Positions 42,628 to 51,980 of a DNA stretch of 64,000 nt are shown here, one piece after another. This stretch comes from Martinezella tropici. GTDB taxonomy: Bacteria; Pseudomonadota; Alphaproteobacteria; Rhizobiales; Rhizobiaceae. The number at the start of each line of letters is the position of its first letter. Position 1 is the first letter of the stretch. Made by a program: the position numbers and the translations under genes. The notes beneath the pieces were generated by a model that made no database searches, was not told where the DNA came from, and saw nothing but the letters and a program-made list of their open reading frames with translations. The stretch spans positions 620,001 through 684,000 of the forward strand of contig NZ_VNIP01000011.1 in the NCBI RefSeq assembly GCF_008370325.1, given 5' to 3'.

Positions 42628-45510
42628 TCAGTTGACAGCCATCAGCTCGCGCAGTGCCGCGGCATCGCGAGCCGAGACATCCGGATATTCCGGATCGGAG
42701 CCGACATCGGTGGTGATGCGCCAGGAACGGGCGCATTTGCGGCCTTCGGCAAGCTTCGGAACCACGCTGACCCTGGCGGTGTCATCAAGGCGGAATGCGT
42801 CCGTCGGACCTTCACTGCCGAGGACGGTGATGCCCGAGGTGATGCAGATCTCGGAGAAATCCTGCCCTTCCAGCACCTTCAGCAGCTCCGGATCGGCGAT
42901 ATAGACCACCGGGGCGGCTTCCAGCGAGGAGCCGATGCGCTTGTCCTTGCGTTCGATTTCCAGCGCGCCGGTGACGACGCTGCGCACGGCGCGGATCTTC
43001 TTCCACTTCTCGGCCAAGGCTTCGTTCTTCCATTCAGCGGGAATGGTGACGAACTGCTCAAGATGAACCGAGACCGCCGACGGATTGCGCGACAGCCACG
43101 CCTCTTCCGTGGTGAAAGGCAGCATCGGCGCCAGCCACGTCACCATGCAATCGAAGATCGTGCGAATGACGGCGAGCGAGGCGCGGCGGCGCAGGCTCGA
43201 CGGCGCATCGCAATAGAGCGCATCCTTGCGAACGTCGAAATAGAAGGCCGAAAGCTCGACATTGGCGAAATCGATCAAGGCGCGGGCAATGCGCTTGAAA
43301 TCGAAGGCGTCGTAGCTTTCGCGCACCAGCTCGTCGAGCTCGGCGAGACGATGCAGCATCAGCCGCTCCAGCTCGGGCATGTCGGCATAGGCGACCACTT
43401 CGCCCTTGTCGTGCGCGAGCGTGCCCAGCATCCAGCGGATGGTGTTGCGCAGCTTGCGATAGGCATCGACATTGGTCTGGATGATGGCCTTGCCGAGACG
43501 CTGGTCCTCCCAATAATCCGTGGTCATGACCCAGAGACGCAGGATATCGGCGCCGGCATCCTTCATCACGTCCTGCGGGGCGACGACATTGCCGAGCGAC
43601 TTCGACTGCTTGCGGCCCTGCTCGTCCATGGTAAAGCCATGCGTGACGACCGTATCATATGGCGCGCGGCCACGGGTCGCTGCACTTTCGAGCAGCGACG
43701 AATGGAACCAGCCGCGATGCTGGTCGGAGCCTTCGAGATAGACGTCCGCCGGCCATTTCAGATCCGGGCGGTCTTCCAGCGTGAAGGTGTGTGTCGAACC
43801 GGAATCGAACCACACGTCAAGGATATCCATGACCTGCGTCCAGGGCTCGTTGGCTTTTTCGCCGAGGAAGCGCTCACGCGCGCCTTCGGCAAACCAGGCA
43901 TCGGCGCCTTCCTGCTCGAAAGCCTCGAGGATGCGGGCGTTGACGCCGTCATCCTGCAGGATGTTGCCCTGCTCGTCGACGAAGATCGCGATCGGCACAC
44001 CCCAGGCGCGCTGGCGCGACAGGACCCAATCCGGACGCTGTTCGATCATGGCGCGCAGGCGGTTCTGGCCGGCTGATGGCACGAAGCGCGTGTCGTCGAT
44101 CGCCTTCAAGGCGCGCGAGCGCAGCGTCGAACCATCCGCGAAGTCCTTGTCCATGTAGACGAACCACTGCGGCGTGTTGCGGAAGATCACCGGCTTCTTC
44201 GAGCGCCAGGAATGCGGATAGGAGTGCTTCATCCTGCCGCGTGCAAAGAGCGTGTTCGTCTCGATCAGCGCCTTGATGACGAGATCGTTGGCATTGCCCT
44301 TCTTGCCGTTGTCGTCCATGACGCGGCCGCCTTCGAAGCCCGGGGCATCGGCGGTATAGAAGCCGGCATCGTCGACCGGGAACGGGATAGTGGACGAGAT
44401 GCCCCGGTTTTCGAGGTCGCGCGCATGCGACATCCAGGCGTCAAAGTCCTCGCGGCCGTGGCTCGGCGCAGTGTGCACGAAGCCGGTGCCGGCATCGTCG
44501 GTGACGTGATCACCGTCGAGCAGCGGCACCTTGAAGCTGTAGCCGAGCGAGGCAAGCGGATGCGCGCAGGTGAGCGCGGCCAGATCGGCAGCGGTCACAT
44601 CGCCAAGGCGCTTGTACTGCAGCTTTGCCTTGGCGAAGGATTCTTCTGCCAGCTTGTCGGCGAAGATCAGCTTCTCGCCGGGGCGCGGACCGAAATCATT
44701 GGCCGCTTCCGTGACTTCGTAAAGCCCGTAGGACACACGCGAGGAATAGGCGATCGCGCGGTTGCCGGGGATCGTCCAGGGTGTGGTCGTCCAGATGACG
44801 ACGAAGGCACCGGTGAGATGAGCCGAGCCTTCCGCCACCGGGAACTTCACCCAGATCATGTCGCTCTCGACATCGGCATATTCGACTTCGGCTTCGGCAA
44901 GCGCCGTGCGCTCGACCACCGACCACATGACCGGCTTGGAGCCGCGGTAAAGCTGACCGGTGCGGGCGATCTTCAAAAGTTCGCCGGCGATGCGGGATTC
45001 CGCATGGAAATTCATGGTCAGATAGGGATTGTCGAAATCGCCCGTGATGCCGAGGCGCTTGAACTCCTCGGACTGGATCTTGATCCAGCCGGCGGCAAAG
45101 TCGCGGCATTCCTGGCGAAACTCGTTCACCGGAACCTCGTCCTTGTTCTTGCCCTTCTCGCGGTACTTTTCCTCGATCTTCCATTCGATCGGCAGGCCGT
45201 GGCAATCCCAGCCGGGAACATAGTTGCTGTCATAGCCGCGCATCTGGAAAGAGCGGGTGATGACGTCCTTGAGGATCTTGTTGAGCGCATGGCCGATATG
45301 GATGTGGCCATTGGCATAGGGCGGGCCATCGTGCAGCACGAACTTCTCGCGGCCGGCGGCGGAGGCGCGAAGCTTCTTATAGAGGTTCATCTCCTCCCAG
45401 CGCTTCACCAGCTCCGGCTCCTTCTGCGGCAGCCCGGCGCGCATCGGAAAATCGGTTTCCGGCAGGTAAAGGGTCTTGGAGTAATCCATCTTTTCAGCGG
45501 TATCGGTCAT
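42628..45510 (-). CDS. ileS: Isoleucyl-tRNA synthetase
   Basis: A 960-residue class I synthetase. The HIGH motif is in GPPYANGHIHIGHALNKIL; the CP1 editing domain lies at ~200-400 (TTPWTIPGNRAIAYS, DDAGTGFVHTAPSHG with the editing Asp). The second signature reads KQSKSLGN at Lys634 instead of KMSKS. At the C terminus only KCARSW of the usual two CxxC zinc pairs is left; the second pair is VSARDA. The ATG at 45510 begins the conserved region; an ATG at 45567 adds 19 unrelated residues without a ribosome site. Confidence 0.95.
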   Translation of the reverse strand: MTDTAEKMDYSKTLYLPETDFPMRAGLPQKEPELVKRWEEMNLYKKLRASAAGREKFVLHDGPPYANGHIHIGHALNKILKDVITRSFQMRGYDSNYVPGWDCHGLPIEWKIEEKYREKGKNKDEVPVNEFRQECRDFAAGWIKIQSEEFKRLGITGDFDNPYLTMNFHAESRIAGELLKIARTGQLYRGSKPVMWSVVERTALAEAEVEYADVESDMIWVKFPVAEGSAHLTGAFVVIWTTTPWTIPGNRAIAYSSRVSYGLYEVTEAANDFGPRPGEKLIFADKLAEESFAKAKLQYKRLGDVTAADLAALTCAHPLASLGYSFKVPLLDGDHVTDDAGTGFVHTAPSHGREDFDAWMSHARDLENRGISSTIPFPVDDAGFYTADAPGFEGGRVMDDNGKKGNANDLVIKALIETNTLFARGRMKHSYPHSWRSKKPVIFRNTPQWFVYMDKDFADGSTLRSRALKAIDDTRFVPSAGQNRLRAMIEQRPDWVLSRQRAWGVPIAIFVDEQGNILQDDGVNARILEAFEQEGADAWFAEGARERFLGEKANEPWTQVMDILDVWFDSGSTHTFTLEDRPDLKWPADVYLEGSDQHRGWFHSSLLESAATRGRAPYDTVVTHGFTMDEQGRKQSKSLGNVVAPQDVMKDAGADILRLWVMTTDYWEDQRLGKAIIQTNVDAYRKLRNTIRWMLGTLAHDKGEVVAYADMPELERLMLHRLAELDELVRESYDAFDFKRIARALIDFANVELSAFYFDVRKDALYCDAPSSLRRRASLAVIRTIFDCMVTWLAPMLPFTTEEAWLSRNPSAVSVHLEQFVTIPAEWKNEALAEKWKKIRAVRSVVTGALEIERKDKRIGSSLEAAPVVYIADPELLKVLEGQDFSEICITSGITVLGSEGPTDAFRLDDTARVSVVPKLAEGRKCARSWRITTDVGSDPEYPDVSARDAAALRELMAVN

Positions 45511-45810
45511 AGTCGTGACAATTGCCTCGGTGTCTCGGGCGTCTTGCGCCTCAGCTGGCGCAGCCATATGGGGATTTTTCGGCGGCGGAAAGCGTCTCGT
45601 AAACGAGACGCCAAAAACCCGGACCTTCCGGCAGCTTACAGCGCGCGGAAGGCCGGGCCAATAATTCGTATCGAGTGGCTCAGCCGAAATTGGGTCATGG
45701 TCGCCGGTTCATAGGCGTTTTTTCCAGGGAAAGGAAGAGGAAACAACGCAGCCGGCATATAGAAAGGCCGCGGACGTTTCCGCCCGCGGCCGATTTGACG
45801 ATCTCTTCGA
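45511..45810. other. Intergenic region between mctP and ileS
   Basis: 300 bases. It holds the mctP terminator (45766-45791) and the ileS upstream region. I see no T-box-like leader, and no other gene. Confidence 0.5.
45766..45791 (-). terminator. Terminator of the mctP gene pair
   Basis: Stem GGCCGCGG / CCGCGGCC with a 10-base loop, 20 bases after the mctP stop. On the minus strand TTTCTAT follows. Confidence 0.7.
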
Positions 45811-47286
45811 TCAGGCCCGTGCCGCCGCCCGTGCCGGCACGACCGCGTTGACGATGACAGCCACGACGACATTGGCGAGAAGCGCCAGCAGCCCCGTATA
45901 GACGGTGAAGCCGGTTTCGCCGAGCGGGACCATGTGCAGCGGTTTCCAGCCGGCATCCCAGACGAGATAGGTGCCGCCGAAGAAGCCGACGAACCAACCG
46001 GCTAGCAGAGCGGGCGCGCGGAACCACCTGGTATAGAGGCCGAAGACCAGGGCCGGCAGCGTCTGCAATATCCAGATGCCGCCGAGCAGCTGCAGATCGA
46101 GCGCGAATTGCGTCGGCAGGAAAATGATGACGAGAAGCGCACCGACCTTGACGACGAGCGAGGTCATCTTGGCGACCTTCGCCTCGCCGGCATCGGAAAC
46201 CTGCGGATCGACATAAGCCTTCCAGAAGTTGCGGGTGAAGAGGTTGGCAGCGCCAATGCTCATCACGGCCGCAGGAACGAGCGCACCGATGGCGATGGCC
46301 GCGAAGGCGAAGCCCGCAAACCAGCTCGAGAACAGTGTCTGGAACAGCGCCGGGACGACATCATTGGCGCTGTCGAGTTTCAGGTGAGCGGCATGGCCCA
46401 TATAGCCGAGCAGCGCCAAAAGACCGAGCAGCAGCGTATAAGCCGGCAGCAGCACCGCATTCTTGCGGATGGTATTGCCGCTGTTGGAGGCGAAGATGCC
46501 GGTGAGCGTATGCGGATACATGAAAGCCGCCAGCGCCGAGCCAAGCGCCAGCGTCGCATAGGCGACATACTGGTTACCGCCGAGCAGCAGGCTGCCCGCG
46601 CCCTTGGCCTGGAAATCCGCATCGGCTGCCGCGAAGACATTGGCATAGCCACCGAGCTTGGCGGGGATCAGCGCAATGGCTGCGATCACCACGATATAGA
46701 TCATGATGTCCTTGACGAAGGCGATCAGCGCCGGCGCGCGAAGGCCGGCCGAATAGGTGTAAAGGGCCAGAATGATGAAGGCCACCGCGAGCGGTAGTTC
46801 GCCATGGAGCCCCAAGGCCTTGAAGACCGCCGTCATGCCGACGAGCTGCAGGGCGATATAGGGCATGGTCGCGATGACGCCTGTCAGAGCGACCGCCAAT
46901 TCGAGCGCGCGCGAGCCATACTGGCCATGCACCACATCGCCAGCGGTGACATAGCCGTAATCTTTCGCGCGCCTCCACAGAAGCGGCATGACCATGAAGA
47001 CGAAGGGATAGACGACGATCGTATAGGGCAGCGCGAAGAAGCCATAAGCGCCGACGGTGTAGACCAGGGCCGGGACGGCGATCACGGTATAGGCGGTGTA
47101 AAAGTCACCGCCGACGAGGAACCAGGTGATCCAGGTACCGAAGGTGCGGCCGCCAAGGCCCCATTCGTCGATATGGGCAAGGGTCTTCGGCCTGCGCCAC
47201 CGCGCCGCGACAAAGCCCATGACGGTCACGAGCGCCAGGAAGAAGATGAAGACGGCAAGGGCTGTCGGATCGATATCAGTCGTCAT
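45811..47286 (-). CDS. mctP: Sodium:solute symporter, MctP-like monocarboxylate permease
   Basis: A 491-residue SSS-family transporter with about 13 membrane helices. WITWFLVGGDFYTAYTVIAV near residue 50 and the pattern of helices resemble MctP of Rhizobium leguminosarum, which imports lactate, pyruvate, propionate and alanine. The identity is by recall of family text, so substrate is moderately certain only. The upstream partner gene encodes a DUF3311 protein that overlaps it by 11 bases. The mctSR two-component genes that control MctP elsewhere are not in this window. Confidence 0.82.
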   Translation of the reverse strand: MTTDIDPTALAVFIFFLALVTVMGFVAARWRRPKTLAHIDEWGLGGRTFGTWITWFLVGGDFYTAYTVIAVPALVYTVGAYGFFALPYTIVVYPFVFMVMPLLWRRAKDYGYVTAGDVVHGQYGSRALELAVALTGVIATMPYIALQLVGMTAVFKALGLHGELPLAVAFIILALYTYSAGLRAPALIAFVKDIMIYIVVIAAIALIPAKLGGYANVFAAADADFQAKGAGSLLLGGNQYVAYATLALGSALAAFMYPHTLTGIFASNSGNTIRKNAVLLPAYTLLLGLLALLGYMGHAAHLKLDSANDVVPALFQTLFSSWFAGFAFAAIAIGALVPAAVMSIGAANLFTRNFWKAYVDPQVSDAGEAKVAKMTSLVVKVGALLVIIFLPTQFALDLQLLGGIWILQTLPALVFGLYTRWFRAPALLAGWFVGFFGGTYLVWDAGWKPLHMVPLGETGFTVYTGLLALLANVVVAVIVNAVVPARAAARA

Positions 47287-47473
47287 GGCGCATGCTCCGG
47301 TAGGCGATCCACGTCAGGATTGCTGTGATCGGCACCCAGGCCAGCTGGTACCAGTAGAAGAAAGGGAAACCGAACAGCACCGGATCGTGACTGTTGTAGA
47401 AGGGAACCCAAAGCAAGCCTATGTAGGGAATGACGAGCAGCCAGCAGGCCGCCGTGCCGAAGCGTTTGTCCAT
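47276..47473 (-). CDS. DUF3311 small membrane protein, partner of the symporter
   Basis: A 65-residue protein with two membrane helices (GTAACWLLVIPYIGLLWVPF and FYWYQLAWVPITAILTWIAY) and a short charged end (RSMRHDD). DUF3311 proteins are commonly encoded just before SSS transporters of the acetate/monocarboxylate type and may be a small subunit. The start is the ATG at 47473 (MDKRFGT) with a weak GCGCACGAG upstream. Its stop lies inside mctP, so translation is coupled. Confidence 0.83.
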   Translation of the reverse strand: MDKRFGTAACWLLVIPYIGLLWVPFYNSHDPVLFGFPFFYWYQLAWVPITAILTWIAYRSMRHDD

Positions 47474-47606
47474 CTCGTGCGCCTTTCGGAAAAATGGGTG
47501 CCGCGACTCGCACCCAGCTATATGAGAATTGCAGCATCTTCCTACCCGCTCAAGGCAAAAACATACTGCACTGCCGCAATCTCCGCGCGCAGCATGCCGA
47601 ATAAAA

Positions 47607-48590
47607 TCAGTCGAAGGCGATGACGCGATCGAGGTCACTGAGCGGCTGGACGCCGGCAAGCAGCGCTCGCGCCTCTTCCTCGTCCTTACGGATCTGTGCG
47701 ACCAGCGGATCGAGGCCGTCGAACTTCAGTTCGGGACGGAGATAGCCGAAAAAGGAGACGGAGCAGACCTGGCCGTAGAGGTCGCCGCTGAAATCGAAGA
47801 CGAAGGTCTCGAGCAGCGGCGCGCCATTGTCCGTTACCGTCGGGCGGCGTCCGTAGCTGGCGACGGCATCACGGATGACACCATCGGCCGTGCGGAAGCG
47901 CACGGCATAGATGCCCGATCTCAGCGATATTTCCGATGGAAGCTGCATGTTTGCCGTGGGGAAGCCGAGCGTGCGGCCGAGCTTCTCGCCGCCGATGACG
48001 GGCGCCTCGACAGTGAAGCGGTATCCAAGCAAGCCGGCGGCCTGGGCGACATCGCCTTCGGCCAGCAGCGTGCGGATGCGGCTCGACGAGATGACTTCGG
48101 TATTCTCATCGCGGAAGGCATCGATGAGCGTCACGCCGAAACCGTTGTGGCTGCCGGCATTCATGAGGAAGGCCGGACCACCCTGGCGATCGTGGCCGAA
48201 ATGGAAATCGAAACCGGTGACGACTTCCGAAGCGTGCAGCCAGTCGATCAGGATCGAATGGACGAATTCATCCGCCGAACGCTGCGAGAAGGCACGATCG
48301 AAGGGATATTCGATGACGGCGTTAAAGCCGAGCGCTTCCAGGAGACGCGCCCTCAACGGTGCTGGTGTCAGCCGAAAGACCGGCTGTTCGGGCTTGAATA
48401 TGGTGCGCGGATGCGGCTCGAAGGTCAGCACGAGGGCTGGAATGCCGCGTTCCCTGGCAATCTCCAGTGCGCGCGTGAGTACGGACTGATGGCCACGATG
48501 CACGCCATCGAAATTGCCGATGGCGACGACACCGCCCTTCAATGTATCGGGAAGCGGCTCGCGGGTCTCGTTGCGATGGAAAACAGTCAT
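47607..48590 (-). CDS. ribF: Bifunctional riboflavin kinase/FAD synthetase
   Basis: A 327-residue enzyme. The N-terminal FMN adenylyltransferase half has GNFDGVHRGHQSVL and the C-terminal riboflavin kinase half, from about residue 180, has LGFPTANMQL and PLLETFVFDFSGDLYGQ. Together they make FMN, then FAD. It is 15 bases downstream of the TIGR01459-type HAD gene on the same strand, so both should be on one transcript. Confidence 0.95.
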   Translation of the reverse strand: MTVFHRNETREPLPDTLKGGVVAIGNFDGVHRGHQSVLTRALEIARERGIPALVLTFEPHPRTIFKPEQPVFRLTPAPLRARLLEALGFNAVIEYPFDRAFSQRSADEFVHSILIDWLHASEVVTGFDFHFGHDRQGGPAFLMNAGSHNGFGVTLIDAFRDENTEVISSSRIRTLLAEGDVAQAAGLLGYRFTVEAPVIGGEKLGRTLGFPTANMQLPSEISLRSGIYAVRFRTADGVIRDAVASYGRRPTVTDNGAPLLETFVFDFSGDLYGQVCSVSFFGYLRPELKFDGLDPLVAQIRKDEEEARALLAGVQPLSDLDRVIAFD

Positions 48591-48605
48591 CGTCTGCCAC
48601 TCTCC

Positions 48606-49454
48606 TCAGACAAGGCGCGGCATCCACCACCTCGGCGAAGCCTGCTCGCGCGCCAGGAAGGCGCCAAGAGCGGCCTCATCCGTGTGGCCCTCAACGACAT
48701 ATTCGCGGGCATGGATGCCATGGCTGATATAAAGGAGATCGAGGCCATAATCGAGCGCGCCGCGCACGTCGGTCGGCATGCCGTCGCCGATCGCGACCAC
48801 GCGGGATAGCGGAAATTCACCGCGCACGTCGCGGGCCGCTGCGAGCGCTGCATCATAGATCGGCTGGTGCGGCTTGCCGGCGATGCGCGTCTCACCCCCG
48901 AGCCGCTCATAATAGGCGGCCATGGCGCCGGCACAGGGGATCATCCGGTGGCCACGCTCGACCACGAGATCCGGATTGGCGCAGATCAGCGGCACGTTGC
49001 GGGCCGACCAGGCGGTCAGCATATCGGTATAGTCGTCAGGCGTCTCGGTCTCGTCATCGAAGAAGCCGGTGCAGACGATGCTTTCGGCCTCGCCGGCGTC
49101 GACACGCTGTACATCAAGCCCTTCGAGGATGCCGATATCGCGTTCCGGCCCTAGCAGGAAGACCTTCTTCGGTCCCTCGGCGATCAGCTTGCGGGTGACA
49201 TCGCCCGACGTGATGATGCGATCATAAACGCTGTCGGGAACGCCGATCGCCCGGAGTTGCTCGACCACCTTGGGAGCAACGCGCGGGGAGTTAGTGATGA
49301 GAACCACCGTGAGACCTTCAGCGCGGGCCGCCTCAAGGGCAATCGAGGCTTCTCCGTAGGCACTGACGCCGTTGTGGAGCACGCCCCAGACATCGCAGAG
49401 CGCAACATCATAAAGTCCGCCGATGTCGCGAAAGCTTTCGATCCGTTTGCCCAT
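48606..49454 (-). CDS. TIGR01459-type HAD hydrolase (NagD-like)
   Basis: A 282-residue HAD phosphatase with a C2-type cap. Motifs: YDVALCDVWGVLHNGVSAYG (nucleophile Asp; the second Asp position is the usual variant Trp-Gly), VLITNSPR, the Lys in GKPHQPIYD and VVAIGDGMPTDVRGALDYG. This alphaproteobacterial subfamily is linked to ribF by neighbourhood, so a phosphatase for a riboflavin-pathway phosphate is a reasonable guess, but not shown. Confidence 0.87.
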   Translation of the reverse strand: MGKRIESFRDIGGLYDVALCDVWGVLHNGVSAYGEASIALEAARAEGLTVVLITNSPRVAPKVVEQLRAIGVPDSVYDRIITSGDVTRKLIAEGPKKVFLLGPERDIGILEGLDVQRVDAGEAESIVCTGFFDDETETPDDYTDMLTAWSARNVPLICANPDLVVERGHRMIPCAGAMAAYYERLGGETRIAGKPHQPIYDAALAAARDVRGEFPLSRVVAIGDGMPTDVRGALDYGLDLLYISHGIHAREYVVEGHTDEAALGAFLAREQASPRWWMPRLV

Positions 49455-49756
49455 GCCGTCCTCGCACCAAATAAATCACGGGCTGACATCGCAAACCGGC
49501 CGGCAAATTACAAGAGCGCCGCGCAAGGTTTTTGCGCCGCACAAGGCTCGATGAGCGAACGGAAGCAACGCTGGAAAGCGGCAAAAATCACATGCGGAGA
49601 CCCTGGCGGAGCGAGCCGGAAGGGCGTTGCCAAGCCCTCAGGCGCGAGGTCAAAATGAGATAGCCGTTGCAATGATATGCTACGCAGGACGGCTCTGGTC
49701 GTTAATCATGCTCGACACGAGCCGGTCCGCGCCGCAAAAAATTCACAGTGCTGTTC

Positions 49757-49785
49757 TTGACTCGTTTGGGAGCCACCCCTAAATC
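49757..49785 (+). promoter_or_regulatory. Promoter of groES-groEL
   Basis: -35 TTGACT (49757-49762), 17-base spacer, -10 TAAATC (49780-49785). Start predicted near 49792, immediately before CIRCE. No RpoH-type promoter was obvious. Confidence 0.6.
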
Positions 49786-49792
49786 ACCGTCG

Positions 49793-49819
49793 CTAGCACT
49801 CCTACAGGCTGAGTGCTAA
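49793..49819. promoter_or_regulatory. CIRCE operator (HrcA site)
   Basis: CTAGCACTC, a 9-base spacer, GAGTGCTAA. This matches the consensus TTAGCACTC-N9-GAGTGCTAA except that the first base is C. HrcA represses the chaperonin operon here until heat or misfolded protein titrates GroEL. Confidence 0.95.
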
Positions 49820-49878
49820 CAAAGCCCATACGGATCCCCCGCTGATCCGTGAATGTCATTTGATCGAGGGATTAGACA

Positions 49879-50175
49879 ATGGCAAGCACCAATTTCCGCC
49901 CCCTTCATGACCGTGTCGTCGTTCGTCGCGTCGAGTCGGAAGAAAAGACCAAGGGTGGCATCATCATTCCGGACACCGCCAAGGAAAAACCGCAGGAAGG
50001 CGAAATCGTCGCCGTCGGTTCCGGCGCTCGCGATGAATCCGGCAAGGTCGTAGCACTCGACGTCAAGGTTGGCGATCGCGTTCTGTTCGGCAAGTGGTCC
50101 GGCACCGAAGTCAAGCTCAACGGCGAAGACCTTCTGATCATGAAGGAAGCCGACATCATGGGCATCATCGGCTAA
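49879..50175 (+). CDS. groES: Co-chaperonin GroES
   Basis: A 98-residue subunit of the heptameric lid of the GroEL cage. It opens NFRPLHDRVVVRRVESEEKT, carries the mobile loop KGGIIIPDTAKEKPQEG and ends EADIMGIIG. GAGGG lies about 8 bases before the ATG. groEL follows after 74 bases. The CIRCE at 49793-49819 and the promoter just before it control both genes. Confidence 0.98.
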   Translation: MASTNFRPLHDRVVVRRVESEEKTKGGIIIPDTAKEKPQEGEIVAVGSGARDESGKVVALDVKVGDRVLFGKWSGTEVKLNGEDLLIMKEADIMGIIG

Positions 50176-50249
50176 TTTAGCCGGTTCCCTTTTCCGATAA
50201 AGCTGACGGGCCTTAAAGCCCGGAAAACGCGAATTCAGGAGTTCAAACA

Positions 50250-51890
50250 ATGGCAGCTAAAGAAGTAAAATTCGGCCGCAGCGCCCGCGAAAAAATGCTT
50301 CGTGGCGTCGACATCCTCGCTGACGCAGTGAAGGTCACGCTCGGCCCGAAGGGTCGCAACGTCGTTATCGACAAGTCCTTCGGCGCTCCGCGCATCACCA
50401 AGGACGGCGTCACCGTCGCCAAGGAAATCGAACTCGAAGACAAGTTCGAAAACATGGGCGCCCAGATGGTCCGCGAAGTTGCTTCGAAGACCAACGACAT
50501 CGCCGGTGACGGCACCACGACTGCAACCGTTCTCGCGCAGGCCATCGTTCGCGAAGGCGCCAAGGCAGTTGCAGCCGGCATGAACCCGATGGACCTGAAG
50601 CGCGGCATCGACCTCGCCGTTGCCGAAGTCGTCAAGGATCTCCAGGCCAAGGCCAAGAAGATCAACACGTCGGAAGAAGTCGCACAGGTCGGCACGATCT
50701 CCGCAAACGGCGAAAAGCAGATCGGTCTCGATATTGCCGAAGCCATGCAGAAGGTCGGCAACGAAGGCGTCATCACGGTTGAAGAAGCCAAGACCGCCGA
50801 AACCGAACTCGAAGTCGTCGAAGGCATGCAGTTCGACCGCGGCTACCTCAGCCCCTACTTCGTGACCAACCCGGAAAAGATGATCGCTGACCTCGAAGAC
50901 GCGTTCATCCTCCTGCACGAGAAAAAGCTCTCGAACCTGCAGGCCATGCTCCCGGTTCTCGAAGCCGTCGTTCAGACCGGCAAGCCGCTCCTCATCATCG
51001 CTGAAGACGTCGAAGGCGAAGCTCTTGCGACGCTCGTCGTCAACAAGCTGCGCGGTGGCCTGAAGATCGCTGCCGTCAAGGCTCCTGGTTTCGGCGACCG
51101 CCGCAAGGCCATGCTGGAAGACATCGCCATCCTGACGGGCGGCACTGTCATCTCCGAAGACCTCGGCATCAAGCTCGAGTCTGTTACCCTCGACATGCTC
51201 GGCCGCTCCAAGAAGGTTTCGATCTCCAAGGAAAACACCACGATCGTCGACGGCGCTGGTGCCAAGTCCGACATCGAAGGCCGCGTTGCCCAGATCAAGG
51301 CTCAGATCGAAGAAACCACCTCCGACTACGACCGCGAGAAGCTGCAGGAACGCCTTGCCAAGCTCGCTGGCGGCGTTGCCGTTATCCGCGTCGGCGGCTC
51401 GACGGAAATCGAAGTGAAGGAAAAGAAGGACCGCATCGACGACGCTCTCAACGCGACGCGCGCTGCCGTTCAGGAAGGCATCGTACCGGGCGGTGGCACG
51501 GCTCTGCTGCGCTCCTCCGTCAAGATCACCGTCAAGGGTGAAAACGACGACCAGGAAGCTGGTATCAACATCGTTCGCCGCGCTCTGCAGGCTCCTTGCC
51601 GCCAGATCGCTGAAAACGCTGGTGACGAAGCTTCGATCGTCGTCGGCAAGATCCTCGACAAGAACGAAGACAACTGGGGCTACAACGCTCAGACGAGCGT
51701 CTACGGCGACATGATCGCCATGGGCATCGTCGACCCGGTGAAGGTCGTTCGCACGGCTCTGCAGGACGCAGCTTCAGTTGCTTCGCTGCTGATCACCACC
51801 GAAGCCATGATCGCCGAACTGCCGAAGAAGGATGCCCCTGGCGGCATGCCGGGCGGCATGGGCGGCATGGGCGGCATGGACATGATGTGA
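50250..51890 (+). CDS. groEL: Chaperonin GroEL
   Basis: A 546-residue chaperonin, full length. KVTLGPKGRNVVIDKSFGAP, GDGTTTATVLAQAI (ATP site) and the C-terminal Gly-Gly-Met repeats ending GGMDMM are standard. GGAG precedes the ATG. Codon use is the most biased in the window (strong preference for GAA, AAG, GTC, CTC), as expected for high expression. Rhizobia often have several groEL copies; the CIRCE site indicates the HrcA-regulated, heat-inducible type. Its last 14 bases and the following 11 are duplicated at 51981-52005. Confidence 0.98.
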   Translation: MAAKEVKFGRSAREKMLRGVDILADAVKVTLGPKGRNVVIDKSFGAPRITKDGVTVAKEIELEDKFENMGAQMVREVASKTNDIAGDGTTTATVLAQAIVREGAKAVAAGMNPMDLKRGIDLAVAEVVKDLQAKAKKINTSEEVAQVGTISANGEKQIGLDIAEAMQKVGNEGVITVEEAKTAETELEVVEGMQFDRGYLSPYFVTNPEKMIADLEDAFILLHEKKLSNLQAMLPVLEAVVQTGKPLLIIAEDVEGEALATLVVNKLRGGLKIAAVKAPGFGDRRKAMLEDIAILTGGTVISEDLGIKLESVTLDMLGRSKKVSISKENTTIVDGAGAKSDIEGRVAQIKAQIEETTSDYDREKLQERLAKLAGGVAVIRVGGSTEIEVKEKKDRIDDALNATRAAVQEGIVPGGGTALLRSSVKITVKGENDDQEAGINIVRRALQAPCRQIAENAGDEASIVVGKILDKNEDNWGYNAQTSVYGDMIAMGIVDPVKVVRTALQDAASVASLLITTEAMIAELPKKDAPGGMPGGMGGMGGMDMM

Positions 51891-51901
51891 TAGGCCAACG
51901 G
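51877..51901 (+). repeat. 25-base direct repeat, copy A (groEL stop region)
   Basis: Spans the last codons of groEL, its TGA stop and 11 bases beyond. It begins TGGACATGATG and ends GGCCAACGG. An identical 25-base copy lies 104 bases downstream. Confidence 0.95.
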
Positions 51902-51948
51902 CCTAATCACAGGAATGTTCATAAAGCTTCGCCCATGCACTTTTAGTG

Positions 51949-51973
51949 CTTCAGGCCGCCAAGCGGCCTGAAG
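51949..51973 (+). repeat. Hairpin between the groEL-end repeats
   Basis: Perfect 11-base arms CTTCAGGCCGC and GCGGCCTGAAG with the loop CAA. No T run follows. A smaller GCAC-TTTTA-GTGC hairpin precedes it at 51937-51949. It may protect the groESL mRNA 3' end. Confidence 0.75.
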
Positions 51974-51980
51974 TGGCGGC

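Larger units (their letters stand above)
49455..49878. other. Intergenic region upstream of groES
   Basis: 424 bases. The last 120 hold the groESL promoter and CIRCE. A 35-codon frame at 49551-49658 has no adequate ribosome site, so I do not call it. Nothing else is recognised. Confidence 0.55.

Noticed and set aside
44212..45714. 500-codon plus-strand frame opposite ileS
   Set aside because: Shadow of ileS; starts inside and ends beyond the real gene without any signal.
49551..49658. 35-codon frame upstream of groES
   Set aside because: No adequate ribosome site and a composition typical of random GC-rich sequence.
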